64,000 nt of DNA from LMUY01 sp964247705 (GCA_964247705.1 CAXTVQ010000017.1:7745-71744), one strand, 5' to 3'; numbered from the stretch's first letter, positions 16,978 through 25,886 are shown. The notes: generated by a model not told the origin, from the sequence alone. Made by a program: numbers and translations.

Positions 16978-17898
16978 TTGGAGAGCGTCATCCTCGCCGA
17001 GGATCTTGCCGGCATGCGGTCCCAGGCGCTCGGGCTTGCCGAAGCCGCGGGCCTGGCGCCTCGGATGGTGCCGATCGCGGCGCGTCCGCCCTGGCGCTGG
17101 ATTCCCGCGCGGTATTGGCCGGCCCCGCTCCGCGCCGTCGGCCTGACGGCTCCGCCTGAGCCGCTCGTGTTCGGTTGCGCCGGCAAGCCCGCTCCCGTGC
17201 TGGCGGCCCTGCGGCGGCTTGGGCGGCAGACGGTGCAGATCCAGCACCCAAGGATGGACCCGCGCCTGTTCGACCAGATCGTCGTGTCCCGCCACGACGG
17301 CCTGACCGGGCCCAACGTCATCGTCACCCGCACCGCGCTGCACCGGGTCACGCCGGCCCGCTTGGCAGCGGCGCGGCTCGACTGGGCGGAGCGGCTGGCC
17401 CACTTGCCGCGCCCGTTGGTGGCCGTGCTGGTGGGGGGCAGCAACGGACGCTTCCGGCTGGAACAAGCGGAAGGCGTCACGCTCGCGGGACAGATCGCTG
17501 CCATGATGCATGCGGACCAGGCGGGGGTTGCCGTCACTCCCTCCCGCCGCACCGCACCCGGCGTCGTGAGCGCCCTGCGCACCGCCCTCGAACCGCTCGG
17601 CGGCACGGTATGGGACGGCACGGGGGAAAACCCGTATTTCGGCCTGCTCGCCTGTGCCGACGCGATCATCGTGACCGCGGACAGCGTGTCCATGGTGTCC
17701 GAAGCCGTGGCCACGGCCGCTCCCGTGCTGATTGCCGAACTGCCGGGCCGCTCCCGCCGCATCGGCGCCTTCCTCGACGGCCTGCGCAGCGACGGCCGGG
17801 TGCGCACCTTCCAGGGACGCCTGGAGATGTGGCAAACCTCGCCGCTGGACGACACGCAAGAGGCAGCCGATACCGTCCGCCGGCGCTTGGGGTTCTAA
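16978..17898 (+). CDS. ELM1-family (DUF1022) protein
   Basis: The 306-residue protein belongs to the family named after plant mitochondrial fission factor ELM1, widespread in alphaproteobacteria and glycosyltransferase-like in fold. Visible signatures are AGMRSQALGLAEAAGL at the N-terminus, QIQHPRMDPRLFDQIVVSRHDGL, VLVGGSNGRFRL and NPYFGLLACADAIIVTADSVSMVSEA near the C-terminus. The start is a TTG at 16978, the earliest codon that keeps the family N-terminus; no ATG is suitably placed. The unknown 622-residue gene follows after only 5 bp, so they are probably co-expressed. The bacterial function is not established. Confidence 0.82.
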   Translation: MESVILAEDLAGMRSQALGLAEAAGLAPRMVPIAARPPWRWIPARYWPAPLRAVGLTAPPEPLVFGCAGKPAPVLAALRRLGRQTVQIQHPRMDPRLFDQIVVSRHDGLTGPNVIVTRTALHRVTPARLAAARLDWAERLAHLPRPLVAVLVGGSNGRFRLEQAEGVTLAGQIAAMMHADQAGVAVTPSRRTAPGVVSALRTALEPLGGTVWDGTGENPYFGLLACADAIIVTADSVSMVSEAVATAAPVLIAELPGRSRRIGAFLDGLRSDGRVRTFQGRLEMWQTSPLDDTQEAADTVRRRLGF

Positions 17899-17903
17899 CA
17901 TCG

Positions 17904-19772
17904 ATGCTCGCGATCCAGACGTTCGACGCACGGCAGGGCGGCAACGTGCTCTACAAGGCGTTCGCCCACCCGCTCGCCGCTGAAGCGATCGCACGGCTTG
18001 CGGCGGGCATTACCGGGCCGCTCGCGGTCTACGATCCGGACGGCGTGGCGGACGCGCTTTTTGCCCTTCACCCCGAGATGCCGGCCCCGGCCGAACTCTA
18101 CGTCCACGACACCGAGCAGATCGGCCGCCGCCGCGCCGGGTGCACGGCACTGCCATTGACCGACCTGCCGCAATCGCGCGCCGGCACGCTGCTGGTGGCC
18201 AGTTTCGACGCCGGCAAGCTCACCCAGCGCCTCGCCGGGCTGCTGCCCTCCGGTATGGCCATCGCCACGCTGGACGAGGCGAAGCTGCCTGTGGCGATGC
18301 TGACCAACCCGCGCCGCTACCTCGATACGCTGAACTTCGCAACCAACTACGCCTTCTTCCGCGACGCGGACGGGCTTTCCACCCGGCTTGTCACCGCCAA
18401 TTACTGGGCCCGCTACGGCGCCGCCTCCGTCCGGCTCTGGCTGCGGCTATTCGGCGATGACGGGGCCGTGCTGGCCGAGTGGGAGGAGCCCCTGCCAGCC
18501 GGCGTCGGCGGGATCGCCATCGACAGTGCCGAGGTGCGCGCCCGCTTCGGCTTGCCGGCGTTCCGGGGCCAGTTGTTCCTGCACGCGATCGGGGTCGCCG
18601 GGCATGACATCATCAAATACGCGCTGGATACCTACGGCACCGGCGGCGAGCCAAGCTTGTCCTGCACGCATGACGCCAATGCCTGGCCATCGGACCGTTA
18701 CGCCGGGTTGCCGGCGCCGCGGGAGGACGAGCGGGTGCTGCTCTGGGTGCAGAACAGCCACGCAGCCCCAATCCCGGCCGGCACGCTGGCGCTGGACCGC
18801 ATGGGCGCCGAGCACCCGGTGACGCTGGACCAGGACGTGCCACCCTTCGCCAGCGTGGCGCTGGATGTGGCGACGCTGCTGCCCGGGCTGCGTTGGCCGG
18901 CTCAGATCGAGCTGCGGTCCGGCCGCCATATGGTCCGCCCGCGCTACGAGGTGGTGCAGAACGGCCGCACCCGGATCGCGCACGTGAACGTGGAGCGCGC
19001 GGACCTAAAGCCCGACCCCGGCATTCCCGCGTTGTCCAACCTGCTTGGCCGCGGCTACCTGCTGCCGTTCCCGGTGCTGCCGGCGGACCGGTTCTCGACC
19101 GTCGTGCAGCCGACGCCGATGGCCGAGACGCAGGCGGACCTGCCAATCCGGCTGGACGTGTTCGCGCCGGACGGGCGGCTGGTATCCGAGCGCTTTCTCG
19201 GCCGGCTGCCGCGCAGCCACGACCTCGCGCTGGAACTCGACAGCGAGGGGGGACACGCCGAGCTGGTGTACGATTTCCGGGAGGGCGGTGGCGCTGACGG
19301 CTGGCTGCACTGCCTGGCGCGCTATCAGGACCGGCGTAGCGGCCACGCGGCGGAGACGAGCTTTGGCGCCCATATCTTCAACACCCTGATGACGTACAAG
19401 GGCGAGCCACAATCCTATAACGGTCCGCCGCCGGGTCTCTCGACGTCCCTGTTCCTGCGGTTGGGCGAGGGGGCGCAGCGCTCGTTCGCCCATCTGATCT
19501 ACCCGGCTTCAGCCGAGTGGCATCCGCACTCCAGCACGCGGCTGATCCTGCACGATGCGGAGGGGGGCGTCATGGCGGAGGAAGCACTGGCGATCGCGTG
19601 CTCAGGCTCGGCGATGGTGTGGCCGCACGAGGTGTTCGGGGATGCGTTGCTGCGCCGGGCCGGCGCACGGGGATATGTCATGGTGGATGACCGGACATGC
19701 CGGCTCTTTGGGTATCACGGGTTGATGGATGACCGGGGTGGCTTCTCTCTGGACCATATGTTCGGGTTCTAA
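17904..19772 (+). CDS. Conserved-looking protein of unknown function, 622 residues
   Basis: I do not recognise this protein. It begins MLAIQTFDARQGGNVLYKAF and has no signal peptide or membrane helix. The N-terminal 140 or so residues look like an alpha/beta domain (ITGPLAVYDPDG; TLLVASFDAGKLTQRLAGLLP). The rest is rich in beta-strand and aromatic residues and repeatedly shows the pattern of sugar-binding or beta-sandwich domains (FRGQLFLHAIGVAGHDIIKY; WHPHSSTRLILHDAEGG). It lies 5 bp behind the ELM1-family gene, pointing to a joint role, perhaps in cell-surface glycan work. Codon use matches its neighbours, so it is very likely a real gene. Confidence 0.75.
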   Translation: MLAIQTFDARQGGNVLYKAFAHPLAAEAIARLAAGITGPLAVYDPDGVADALFALHPEMPAPAELYVHDTEQIGRRRAGCTALPLTDLPQSRAGTLLVASFDAGKLTQRLAGLLPSGMAIATLDEAKLPVAMLTNPRRYLDTLNFATNYAFFRDADGLSTRLVTANYWARYGAASVRLWLRLFGDDGAVLAEWEEPLPAGVGGIAIDSAEVRARFGLPAFRGQLFLHAIGVAGHDIIKYALDTYGTGGEPSLSCTHDANAWPSDRYAGLPAPREDERVLLWVQNSHAAPIPAGTLALDRMGAEHPVTLDQDVPPFASVALDVATLLPGLRWPAQIELRSGRHMVRPRYEVVQNGRTRIAHVNVERADLKPDPGIPALSNLLGRGYLLPFPVLPADRFSTVVQPTPMAETQADLPIRLDVFAPDGRLVSERFLGRLPRSHDLALELDSEGGHAELVYDFREGGGADGWLHCLARYQDRRSGHAAETSFGAHIFNTLMTYKGEPQSYNGPPPGLSTSLFLRLGEGAQRSFAHLIYPASAEWHPHSSTRLILHDAEGGVMAEEALAIACSGSAMVWPHEVFGDALLRRAGARGYVMVDDRTCRLFGYHGLMDDRGGFSLDHMFGF

Positions 19773-19776
19773 CGCC

Positions 19777-19809
19777 GCTCCCTCTCCCGTGAGGAACGGA
19801 ACAGGGAGC
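19777..19809. terminator. Imperfect palindrome behind the 622-residue gene
   Basis: GCTCCCT at 19777-19783 pairs with AGGGAGC at 19803-19809, with CTCCCGTGAG-type repeat sequence between. It lies 5-37 bp after the stop codon and resembles the C/G-rich repeat family found elsewhere in the window. No T-run follows, so termination is only possible, not clear. Confidence 0.4.
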
Positions 19810-19980
19810 AACCGGGCGTGCATCGGGCGTGAGCGGCGGGGTATGGCGCACAAGCCGGCGATCCCCATCAATGGGTGCATCGCGGCGATTCCCGGCCTGC
19901 GTCTTGCGGCGACCGAAAGACGCTTGCCCAGGCAGAGTAGCCCGTTTTAGCGTCGCCCTCAAAACGAGGGAGGCCGACCG

Positions 19981-21567
19981 ATGCGCCGTCGCCAAATGCT
20001 GCACGCAACGCTCGGCACCGCAGCCGCCCTTGCCATGCCGCGGATCGCGCGCGCCCAAGGCAGCCGCACGCTCACCTTCATCCCGCAATCGGACCTGGCC
20101 GTCATCGACCCGGTCTGGACCACGGCGGACGTCACCCGCAATCACGGCTTCATGGTGTTCGACACGCTGTATGGGCTGGACGCCGACTACAGCGCCCGGC
20201 CGCAGATGGTCGCCGGGCACGTTACGTCCGCCGACGGCAAGCAGTGGGACCTAACGCTGCGCCCGGGCCTGACCTTCCACGACGGCACCCCCGTGCTGGC
20301 GCGCGACGCGGTGGCCAGCATTCAGCGCTGGGCCAAGCGGGACGGGTTTGGCGGGCGGCTGATGGCGGTGACGGACGAGCTGTCTGCGCCCGATGACAAG
20401 ACCATCCGCTTCCGCCTCAAAGCGCCGTTCCCGCTGTTGCCCGAGGCACTGGCCACGCCCACCAGCATGTGCTGCATCGTGCCGGAGCGCCTGGCCCGCA
20501 CCGACCCGAACCAGCAGATGCCGGAGGTCGTTGGTAGCGGCCCGTTCCGCTTCGTGGCCGCCGAGCGGGTTTCGGGCGCCAAAATGGTCTACGCCCGCTT
20601 TGCCGGCTACCAGCCGCGGCAGGAACCGACCAGTTTCACCGCCGGAGGCAAGCCGGTTTATTTCGACCGTGTGGAATGGACGGTGGTGCCCGACCCGGCG
20701 ACCGCCGCGGGCGCGCTGACTGCGGGCGAGGTGGATTGGTGGGAAAACCCGCAGCTCGACCTGATCCCAGGCCTGAAGGCGAACCCAACCCTGACCGTGG
20801 AGGTGAAGGACGAGGCGGGCGAGATCGGCTGCCTCCGGTTCAACACGCTCTACCCGCCGTTCGACAACCCGGCCATCCGCCGGATCGTCGTGTCGGCGAT
20901 CGACCAGAAGGTGTTCATGGAGGCGGTCGCCGGCGCAGTGCCAGAGCTCATCAAGACGGGGGTCGGCCTGTTTGCGCCGGGCACGCCATTCGCGACCGAT
21001 GCGGGGGTGGACAGCATGAAGGGCCTGGCCGACCCGGCTGCGCTCAAGCAGTCGCTGGCGGCGGCGGGCTACAAGGGTGAGAAAGTCGTCGTGCTCGGGG
21101 CCTCCAACTTCCCGACCATCTCGGCCATCGCGCAGGTCGGCGCCGATATGATGAGCCGCATCGGGCTGAACGTGGACTACCAGGCGATGGACTGGGGATC
21201 GGTCGTGCAACGGCGGGCAAGCCGCGAGCCGCCGGACAAAGGTGGGTGGAACGTGTTCTTCACCTTCCTGGGCGGCACTGGCAACATCCTGCCGGCGGCT
21301 GATCTTGCCATCCGGGCTAACGGGACGAACGCCTGGTTTGGTTGGCCGGACAATCCGAAGCAGCAGGGTTTGCTGCAGTCCTGGTTCGAGGCGCCCGACG
21401 TCGCCTCGCAGGAGAAATCGATAGTGGACTTACAGCAGGACTTCTTCCAAAACCCCAGCTTCGGACCGCTTGGGATGTATTTCGTCCCGACTGCTTACAA
21501 AAAAACACTGACAGGGATGCCAGACGGCTTCCCGTTATTCTATGGACTGAAAAGGACAGGAGCCTAG
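19981..21567 (+). CDS. ABC transporter substrate-binding protein, family 5 (peptide/opine/nickel type)
   Basis: The 528-residue protein has a twin-arginine-like leader (MRRRQMLHATLGTAAALAMP, cleaved near ARAQ, residues 22-25). The SBP_bac_5 domain follows: TLTFIPQSDLAVIDPVWTTAD at the start of the mature protein, then MVAGHVTSADGKQWDLTLRPGLTFHDGTPV, the family signature. It should bind a peptide, opine or similar ligand in the periplasm. No permease or ATPase gene lies next to it, so it must use a transporter encoded elsewhere. The 208-bp region upstream holds only a repeat-like palindrome. Confidence 0.92.
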   Translation: MRRRQMLHATLGTAAALAMPRIARAQGSRTLTFIPQSDLAVIDPVWTTADVTRNHGFMVFDTLYGLDADYSARPQMVAGHVTSADGKQWDLTLRPGLTFHDGTPVLARDAVASIQRWAKRDGFGGRLMAVTDELSAPDDKTIRFRLKAPFPLLPEALATPTSMCCIVPERLARTDPNQQMPEVVGSGPFRFVAAERVSGAKMVYARFAGYQPRQEPTSFTAGGKPVYFDRVEWTVVPDPATAAGALTAGEVDWWENPQLDLIPGLKANPTLTVEVKDEAGEIGCLRFNTLYPPFDNPAIRRIVVSAIDQKVFMEAVAGAVPELIKTGVGLFAPGTPFATDAGVDSMKGLADPAALKQSLAAAGYKGEKVVVLGASNFPTISAIAQVGADMMSRIGLNVDYQAMDWGSVVQRRASREPPDKGGWNVFFTFLGGTGNILPAADLAIRANGTNAWFGWPDNPKQQGLLQSWFEAPDVASQEKSIVDLQQDFFQNPSFGPLGMYFVPTAYKKTLTGMPDGFPLFYGLKRTGA

Positions 21568-21613
21568 GCGGGCAGGCAGGCGCTTCCGCGACAACCCGCC
21601 CGCTTTGGACATT

Positions 21614-21913
21614 CTACCTGTAGAACGGCCCGTAACCGTAAGCGAAGCCCGGGCGGAACCCGTAACCATAGTAGCCAGGGTAGCCATAGCCGAATGCAAA
21701 CCCGGGCCGGAAACCGTAGCCGTAGAAGCCGCGGCCGAACCCGCCATAGCCAAAGCCGCCGTAGCCGCCCCGGAAACCATAGCCGCCGAACCCGCCAGGG
21801 TAACCGTAGCCACCCCGAAACCCGCCGTAACCATAACGCTGAGCCAGCGCCGGTGTGGCCGCCACGGACAGGGCGAGAGCCGCTGCACCGAGGATGCGCC
21901 CAAACTTAAGCAT
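21614..21913 (-). CDS. Small secreted Gly/Tyr/Phe-rich protein
   Basis: A 99-residue protein with a clean Sec signal peptide (MLKFGRILGAAALALSVAAT, cleavage after ALA near residue 25). The mature part consists almost wholly of G, Y, F, R and P in short repeats such as GGYGYPGGFGGYGFRGGYGG and, nearer the C-terminus, YGFRPGFA twice. Such chains are probably disordered or aggregation-prone and occur in envelope or matrix proteins. ATG 21911-21913 has a strong GGAGG site 5 nt upstream. It is convergent with the substrate-binding protein gene. No enzyme function is expected. Confidence 0.75.
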   Translation of the reverse strand: MLKFGRILGAAALALSVAATPALAQRYGYGGFRGGYGYPGGFGGYGFRGGYGGFGYGGFGRGFYGYGFRPGFAFGYGYPGYYGYGFRPGFAYGYGPFYR

Positions 21914-22006
21914 GTGACCTCCATCCTTTGTTGGTATTCCAACTGGCAACGACGGAAGCCTCGGGCAATGCACAGCCTCGTGCTGTAACAGGGCGCCAAA
22001 CGGCAG

Positions 22007-22618
22007 TTACGCAGCCGCGCTGGGCCGCCCGGCCACGCGGGCGGACCACGCCGCCAACTGGCTCCACGCCGGGTCCAAAGGCTGGCCGACCTTGGCAGCG
22101 AAGCGCGTGAAGCAGAACAGCGTGATGTCCGCCAGGGTAAAACGCTCGCCGGCCACGAAGTCGCGGTCCGCCATATCGCCGTCCAGCCATGCCAGCCAGT
22201 CGCGCGCCCTCAGCTTCAGCCCCGCCGACGCTTCCGGGATGCACCGCACCCGGCTCTGGAAGAAGGACAAGCCCTCGCCGAACCGGTAGCCGTCCAGCAT
22301 CGGCTCGAGGCAGTTGATATCCAACCGGCGCAGCCACATGCGCGTAACTGCCCGTTCTTCCGGCGTCGTGCCCATGAGCGGCGGTTCCGGCTGGATCTCG
22401 TCGAGGTACTCGCCGATCGCGGTGATTTCGGTGACCACGGTGCCGTCGTCGAGCTGCAGCGCCGGGAGCTGGCCCATCGGATTGATCGCGAGATAGCCCG
22501 GCTGCCGGTTCTCGCCGCCGCGCAGGTCCACCGGCTGGATCTCGACGTCGAGGCCTTTCTCGGCCAGCACCATGCGGACGGCGTGTGGGTTCGGCCCGAT
22601 CGAATTGTAGAGTTTCAT
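22007..22618 (-). CDS. Glutathione S-transferase family protein
   Basis: The 203-residue protein has an N-terminal thioredoxin-fold domain (MKLYNSIGPNPHAVRMVLAE, the GSH-site region, with GQLPALQLDDGTVVTEITAIGEYL at residues of the cis-Pro loop and helix 3). An all-helical C-terminal domain follows (FVAGERFTLADITLFCF). The position usually held by a catalytic Ser/Cys/Tyr reads S6 in YNSIGPN. It should act in the cytoplasm on electrophiles; the real substrate is unknown. It diverges from the SDR gene across 109 bp. Confidence 0.9.
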   Translation of the reverse strand: MKLYNSIGPNPHAVRMVLAEKGLDVEIQPVDLRGGENRQPGYLAINPMGQLPALQLDDGTVVTEITAIGEYLDEIQPEPPLMGTTPEERAVTRMWLRRLDINCLEPMLDGYRFGEGLSFFQSRVRCIPEASAGLKLRARDWLAWLDGDMADRDFVAGERFTLADITLFCFTRFAAKVGQPLDPAWSQLAAWSARVAGRPSAAA

Positions 22619-22727
22619 CCGTTGTCTCCCAAAGCCGTGTTGCAGCCATGAAGCCCGACCGGCCCTCCGCTCGCAACCGGGTCCGTCCAGGGGGCGTTGC
22701 GCCGGCATTGATATCGGGAGAAGCGGC

Positions 22728-23588
22728 ATGGCTGGTCGGTTGAGCGGCAAGCGGGCGATCGTGACGGGTGCGGCACGCGGCATCGGGCGGGCGACGGCCG
22801 AGGCGTTTGCGCGCGAAGGCGCCGATGTGGTCGGCGTGGACCTCGCGGCCACCGCCTCCGCCATCACCCAGTTCGAACCTGCGACGCCCGACGAGCTGAC
22901 GGAGACGGGCCGGCTGGTGCAGGCGCATGGCCGCCGGTTCATCCCCATCCAGGCAGACCAGCGGGATCTACCGGCACTGCGCGCGATGGCGGCACAGGCG
23001 ATGTCCGAGTTGGGCGGGATCGACATCCTGTTCGCCAACGCGGGGATCCAGGCGTTCAAGCCGATCCTGGAGATGGAGGACCCGGACTGGCACGACCAGA
23101 TCGACGTGAACCTGAGCGGCACCGCCAATATGCTGCGCGCCGTGGTGCCGCACATGGTAAAAGCTGGCCGGGGCGGCCGGGTGATCATCACGTCTTCCAC
23201 CCAGGGCCGGCACGGGATGAAGACGGGCGCTGCCTACTCCGCCAGCAAATGGGGGCTGATCGGCCTGATGAAGTCGGCGGCGCTGGAATGGGGATCGCAC
23301 AAGATCACCGTCAACTGCGTCATCCCCGGGCTGATCGACACGCCGCTCACCCGCAATGACGCCCGGTATCGCCAGGCGCTCTTGGAGGGCGGCAAGGATC
23401 CCTCGCAGCCCAATCCGGAGCCGGCAATGCAGGAGGCGCAGGCCAAGAAAACCCCGCTCGGGGTGCCGTTCGTGGAGCCGGAGGACGTGGCGCCGGTCGT
23501 GGTGTTCCTGGCGTCCGACGAAGCGAGGATGGTCAGCGGCGCCACATACGATGTGACAGGCGGAGACAGCGCGCACTACGACGCGTAG
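22728..23588 (+). CDS. SDR family oxidoreductase resembling mycofactocin-coupled SDRs
   Basis: The 286-residue classical SDR has TGAARGIGRATAEAFAREGADV at the cofactor site, NAG at about residues 101-103, and the catalytic YSASK. After the second beta-strand, VVGVDL is followed by an insertion of about 20 residues (ATASAITQFEPATPDELTET). This is the hallmark of the mycofactocin-coupled/carveol dehydrogenase group (TIGR03971-like), which holds NAD(H) tightly. No mycofactocin genes are in this window, so the assignment rests on the insertion alone. The likely role is oxidation of an alcohol. Confidence 0.85.
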   Translation: MAGRLSGKRAIVTGAARGIGRATAEAFAREGADVVGVDLAATASAITQFEPATPDELTETGRLVQAHGRRFIPIQADQRDLPALRAMAAQAMSELGGIDILFANAGIQAFKPILEMEDPDWHDQIDVNLSGTANMLRAVVPHMVKAGRGGRVIITSSTQGRHGMKTGAAYSASKWGLIGLMKSAALEWGSHKITVNCVIPGLIDTPLTRNDARYRQALLEGGKDPSQPNPEPAMQEAQAKKTPLGVPFVEPEDVAPVVVFLASDEARMVSGATYDVTGGDSAHYDA

Positions 23589-23606
23589 GGCGGGCAACCC
23601 GCCACG

Positions 23607-24494
23607 CTAGCCGCCAGATGCCGCGTCCCGGATCGCTGTCACGATGGCGGAGAAGTCCAACCCGGCGTGGTGCTCGGCAAAACGTGCATAGATCGCCTGG
23701 GCTTGCGCCCCCAATGCTGTCTGCGCGCCCGATGCCGCAGCCGCCTCCTGTGCCAGCGTTAGATCCTTCAGCATCAGCGCGGTGGCGAACCCCGGCACGT
23801 ACTCGCGGTTGGCGGGCGACGCCGGCACCGGTCCTGGCACCGGGCAGTAGTTGGTGAGCGACCAGCACTGTCCGGACGCCGTACTCGCAACGTCGAACAG
23901 CGCCTGGTGCGACAGGCCGAGCTTCTCGGCCAGCACGAACGCCTCCGATACGGCGATCATGGAGATGCCCAGGATCATGTTGTTGCAGATTTTGGCCGCT
24001 TGCCCCGCACCGGCCTCGCCGCACAGCACGATACGTTTGCCCATGGCCTGCAGCACCGGTTCCGCGCTGGCGAACGCCTCCGCCGTACCGCCGGCCATGA
24101 AGGTCAGCGTCCCCGCTTGCGCGCCGCCGACCCCGCCCGACACCGGCGCATCGACGCTGGCCATGCCGGCCGCCTGGGCCGCGCCATGGGCCGCCCGGGC
24201 GGCGGCGACATCGATCGTCGAGCAATCGATGAACAAGCTGCCCATCGCGGCCGATGGCAGGATGTCCGCATAGCAGGCGGCCACGTGCTTGCCGGCCGGC
24301 AGCATCGTGATCACTGTCTGCGCCCCTGCCACCGCATCACGCGCCGACCCGGCGAGGTCAATCCCGAGATTGGCAGCCGTGTCGGCGGCACCGGGTGCGA
24401 TGTCGTAGCCACGCACCGAATGGCCGGCGCGCAGCAGGTTGGCGGCCATCGGCGCGCCCATGTTGCCGAGCCCGATGAAGGCGATGGTGGCCAT
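23607..24494 (-). CDS. 3-hydroxyisobutyrate dehydrogenase-family NAD(P)-dependent oxidoreductase
   Basis: The 295-residue enzyme shows IAFIGLGNMGAPMAANLLRAGH (Rossmann motif and family signature), the substrate-binding segment VDAPVSGGVGGAQAGTLTFMAGG and the catalytic lysine in GAGQAAKICNNMILG. The family oxidises beta-hydroxyacids such as 3-hydroxyisobutyrate (valine catabolism), tartronate semialdehyde or related compounds. No other valine-degradation gene is adjacent, so the exact substrate is open. It is convergent with the SDR gene (18-bp gap) and diverges from the exported bicupin. Confidence 0.9.
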   Translation of the reverse strand: MATIAFIGLGNMGAPMAANLLRAGHSVRGYDIAPGAADTAANLGIDLAGSARDAVAGAQTVITMLPAGKHVAACYADILPSAAMGSLFIDCSTIDVAAARAAHGAAQAAGMASVDAPVSGGVGGAQAGTLTFMAGGTAEAFASAEPVLQAMGKRIVLCGEAGAGQAAKICNNMILGISMIAVSEAFVLAEKLGLSHQALFDVASTASGQCWSLTNYCPVPGPVPASPANREYVPGFATALMLKDLTLAQEAAAASGAQTALGAQAQAIYARFAEHHAGLDFSAIVTAIRDAASGG

Positions 24495-24647
24495 AGCGTC
24501 CGCTCCCTCGTTGTTGGACGAAGCTTGCGGCGGTTCAGGTCCACGTCAAGCACGATTGCCATGTGGGAGCCCCGGTCAGATTCCGTTGACTCGGCCCGCC
24601 ACGCTGGAACAAAAGCCGCGTCGGTAACGCAACGGGAGATTTTCTAC

Positions 24648-25832
24648 ATGGATGCTAACAGACGCGCTTTTCTAGGAGCCGCAGCTCTTGGTGGCAGCCT
24701 GGCGGCGCTCACTGGGGCTGCTGCCGCTGCGGAAACCCCAACGGCGCCGGGTGCGGGCGGGTTTGGCCGCAACGCAGTTCAACTGCCACCCGGCGAGACC
24801 GTCGCTTACCATGACCCGAAGGACGTTGCGGAGTTCGCGGACTTCCGTTTCTCGCTCGACGGCAACCGGCCGAAGATCACCTCCGGCGGCTGGGCCAAGG
24901 AGGCGACCGTCCACCAGTTCCCCATCAGCAAGGGGATAGCAGGCGTCCACATGTTCCTCGACGCCGGCGCCTCGCGGGAGCTGCATTGGCACGCCATCGC
25001 CGCCGAGTGGGCGTTCGTGATCGACGGCCACTGCCAGACCGTCGTGTTGGAACCGTCGGGCGCCAGCGAAATCAACAATTACGGGCCCGGTGACCTCTGG
25101 TACTTCGCCAAGGGCCATGGCCATTCGATCCAGACGATCGGCGACAAGCCCTGCCACTTCATCCTGTCGTTCGATAACGGCGCGTTCTCCGAGCACGGCA
25201 CGTTCTCGATCACCGACTGGATCGATGTCACGCCGAAGGACATGCTGGCGCTGAACTTCGGCATCCCGAAGGACGCGTTCGACGCGTTCCCCAAGGGCGA
25301 GACCTACATCCAGTCCGGCCCGATCCTGCAAGCGGCGGACGCGCTGGACGCACCCTGGCCGCGCGAGTCCACGCACAAATTCGCCCTGCTGCGGGACAAC
25401 CGCGCGGTGCGGGATTTCGACGGCGGCACCTTCCGCCTGGCCACGATCGACGAGTTCCCGGCGTCCAAGACGATGTCCGGCGGGTTGATGACGATCAAGC
25501 CGGGGGCGATGCGTAAGCTGCACTGGAACCCGAACGCCAACGAGTGGCACTACTACCTGCGCGGCAAGGCTCAGGTCGTGTCGTTCGGTTCCGGCGGACG
25601 CGGCAAGCTGGCCGAGTTCGCGCCGGGCGACGTGGCCTACATCCCGGCAGGCTTTGGCCACGCGATCCGCAACATCGGCGACGAGGACCTCGAGATCGTG
25701 CAGACCTGGGATGCCCCCAAGTTCGAGGAGATCGACCTCGACAAGTGGGTCCACTCCAGCCCGAACTACTTGCTGTCGAACAACTTCGCTGGCGTCCCGG
25801 CCTCGACCATCACGCAGTTGAAGCAGGCGTAG
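24648..25832 (+). CDS. Exported bicupin, oxalate decarboxylase family
   Basis: The 394-residue protein has a Tat-like leader (NRRAFLGAAALGGSLAAL, residues 4-21) and two germin-type cupin domains. The first keeps all metal ligands (H113, H115, E120, H159) and a lid reading S181-E-H-G-T185, where Bacillus OxdC has SENST with the catalytic Glu. The second has H292, N294, E299 and H338, so Asn replaces one histidine ligand. It probably converts oxalate to formate and CO2 (or oxidises it) in the periplasm. A GGGAG ribosome-binding site precedes ATG 24648. The gene stands alone, without an oxalate transporter. Confidence 0.85.
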   Translation: MDANRRAFLGAAALGGSLAALTGAAAAAETPTAPGAGGFGRNAVQLPPGETVAYHDPKDVAEFADFRFSLDGNRPKITSGGWAKEATVHQFPISKGIAGVHMFLDAGASRELHWHAIAAEWAFVIDGHCQTVVLEPSGASEINNYGPGDLWYFAKGHGHSIQTIGDKPCHFILSFDNGAFSEHGTFSITDWIDVTPKDMLALNFGIPKDAFDAFPKGETYIQSGPILQAADALDAPWPRESTHKFALLRDNRAVRDFDGGTFRLATIDEFPASKTMSGGLMTIKPGAMRKLHWNPNANEWHYYLRGKAQVVSFGSGGRGKLAEFAPGDVAYIPAGFGHAIRNIGDEDLEIVQTWDAPKFEEIDLDKWVHSSPNYLLSNNFAGVPASTITQLKQA

Positions 25833-25852
25833 CGCAAGGCGTCGCACTCATC

Positions 25853-25884
25853 CTTTCCTCTCCCTGAAGAACGGGAGAGGAAAG
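25853..25884. terminator. Bidirectional hairpin terminator made of a C/G-rich repeat
   Basis: A perfect 12-bp stem (CTTTCCTCTCCC, 25853-25864, against GGGAGAGGAAAG, 25873-25884) encloses an 8-nt loop. It sits exactly between the convergent bicupin and DUF2721 genes, so it may stop transcription from both sides. Its core is the same CCTCTCCC/GGGAGAGG pair as the other repeats in this window. Confidence 0.7.
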
Positions 25885-25886
25885 AC

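Noticed and set aside
19981..21567. A complete ABC importer at this locus
   Set aside because: Only the binding protein is present; the flanking genes are not permeases or ATPases.
24586..24591. TTGACT as a -35 box upstream of the bicupin
   Set aside because: No acceptable -10 element lies 16-18 nt downstream.
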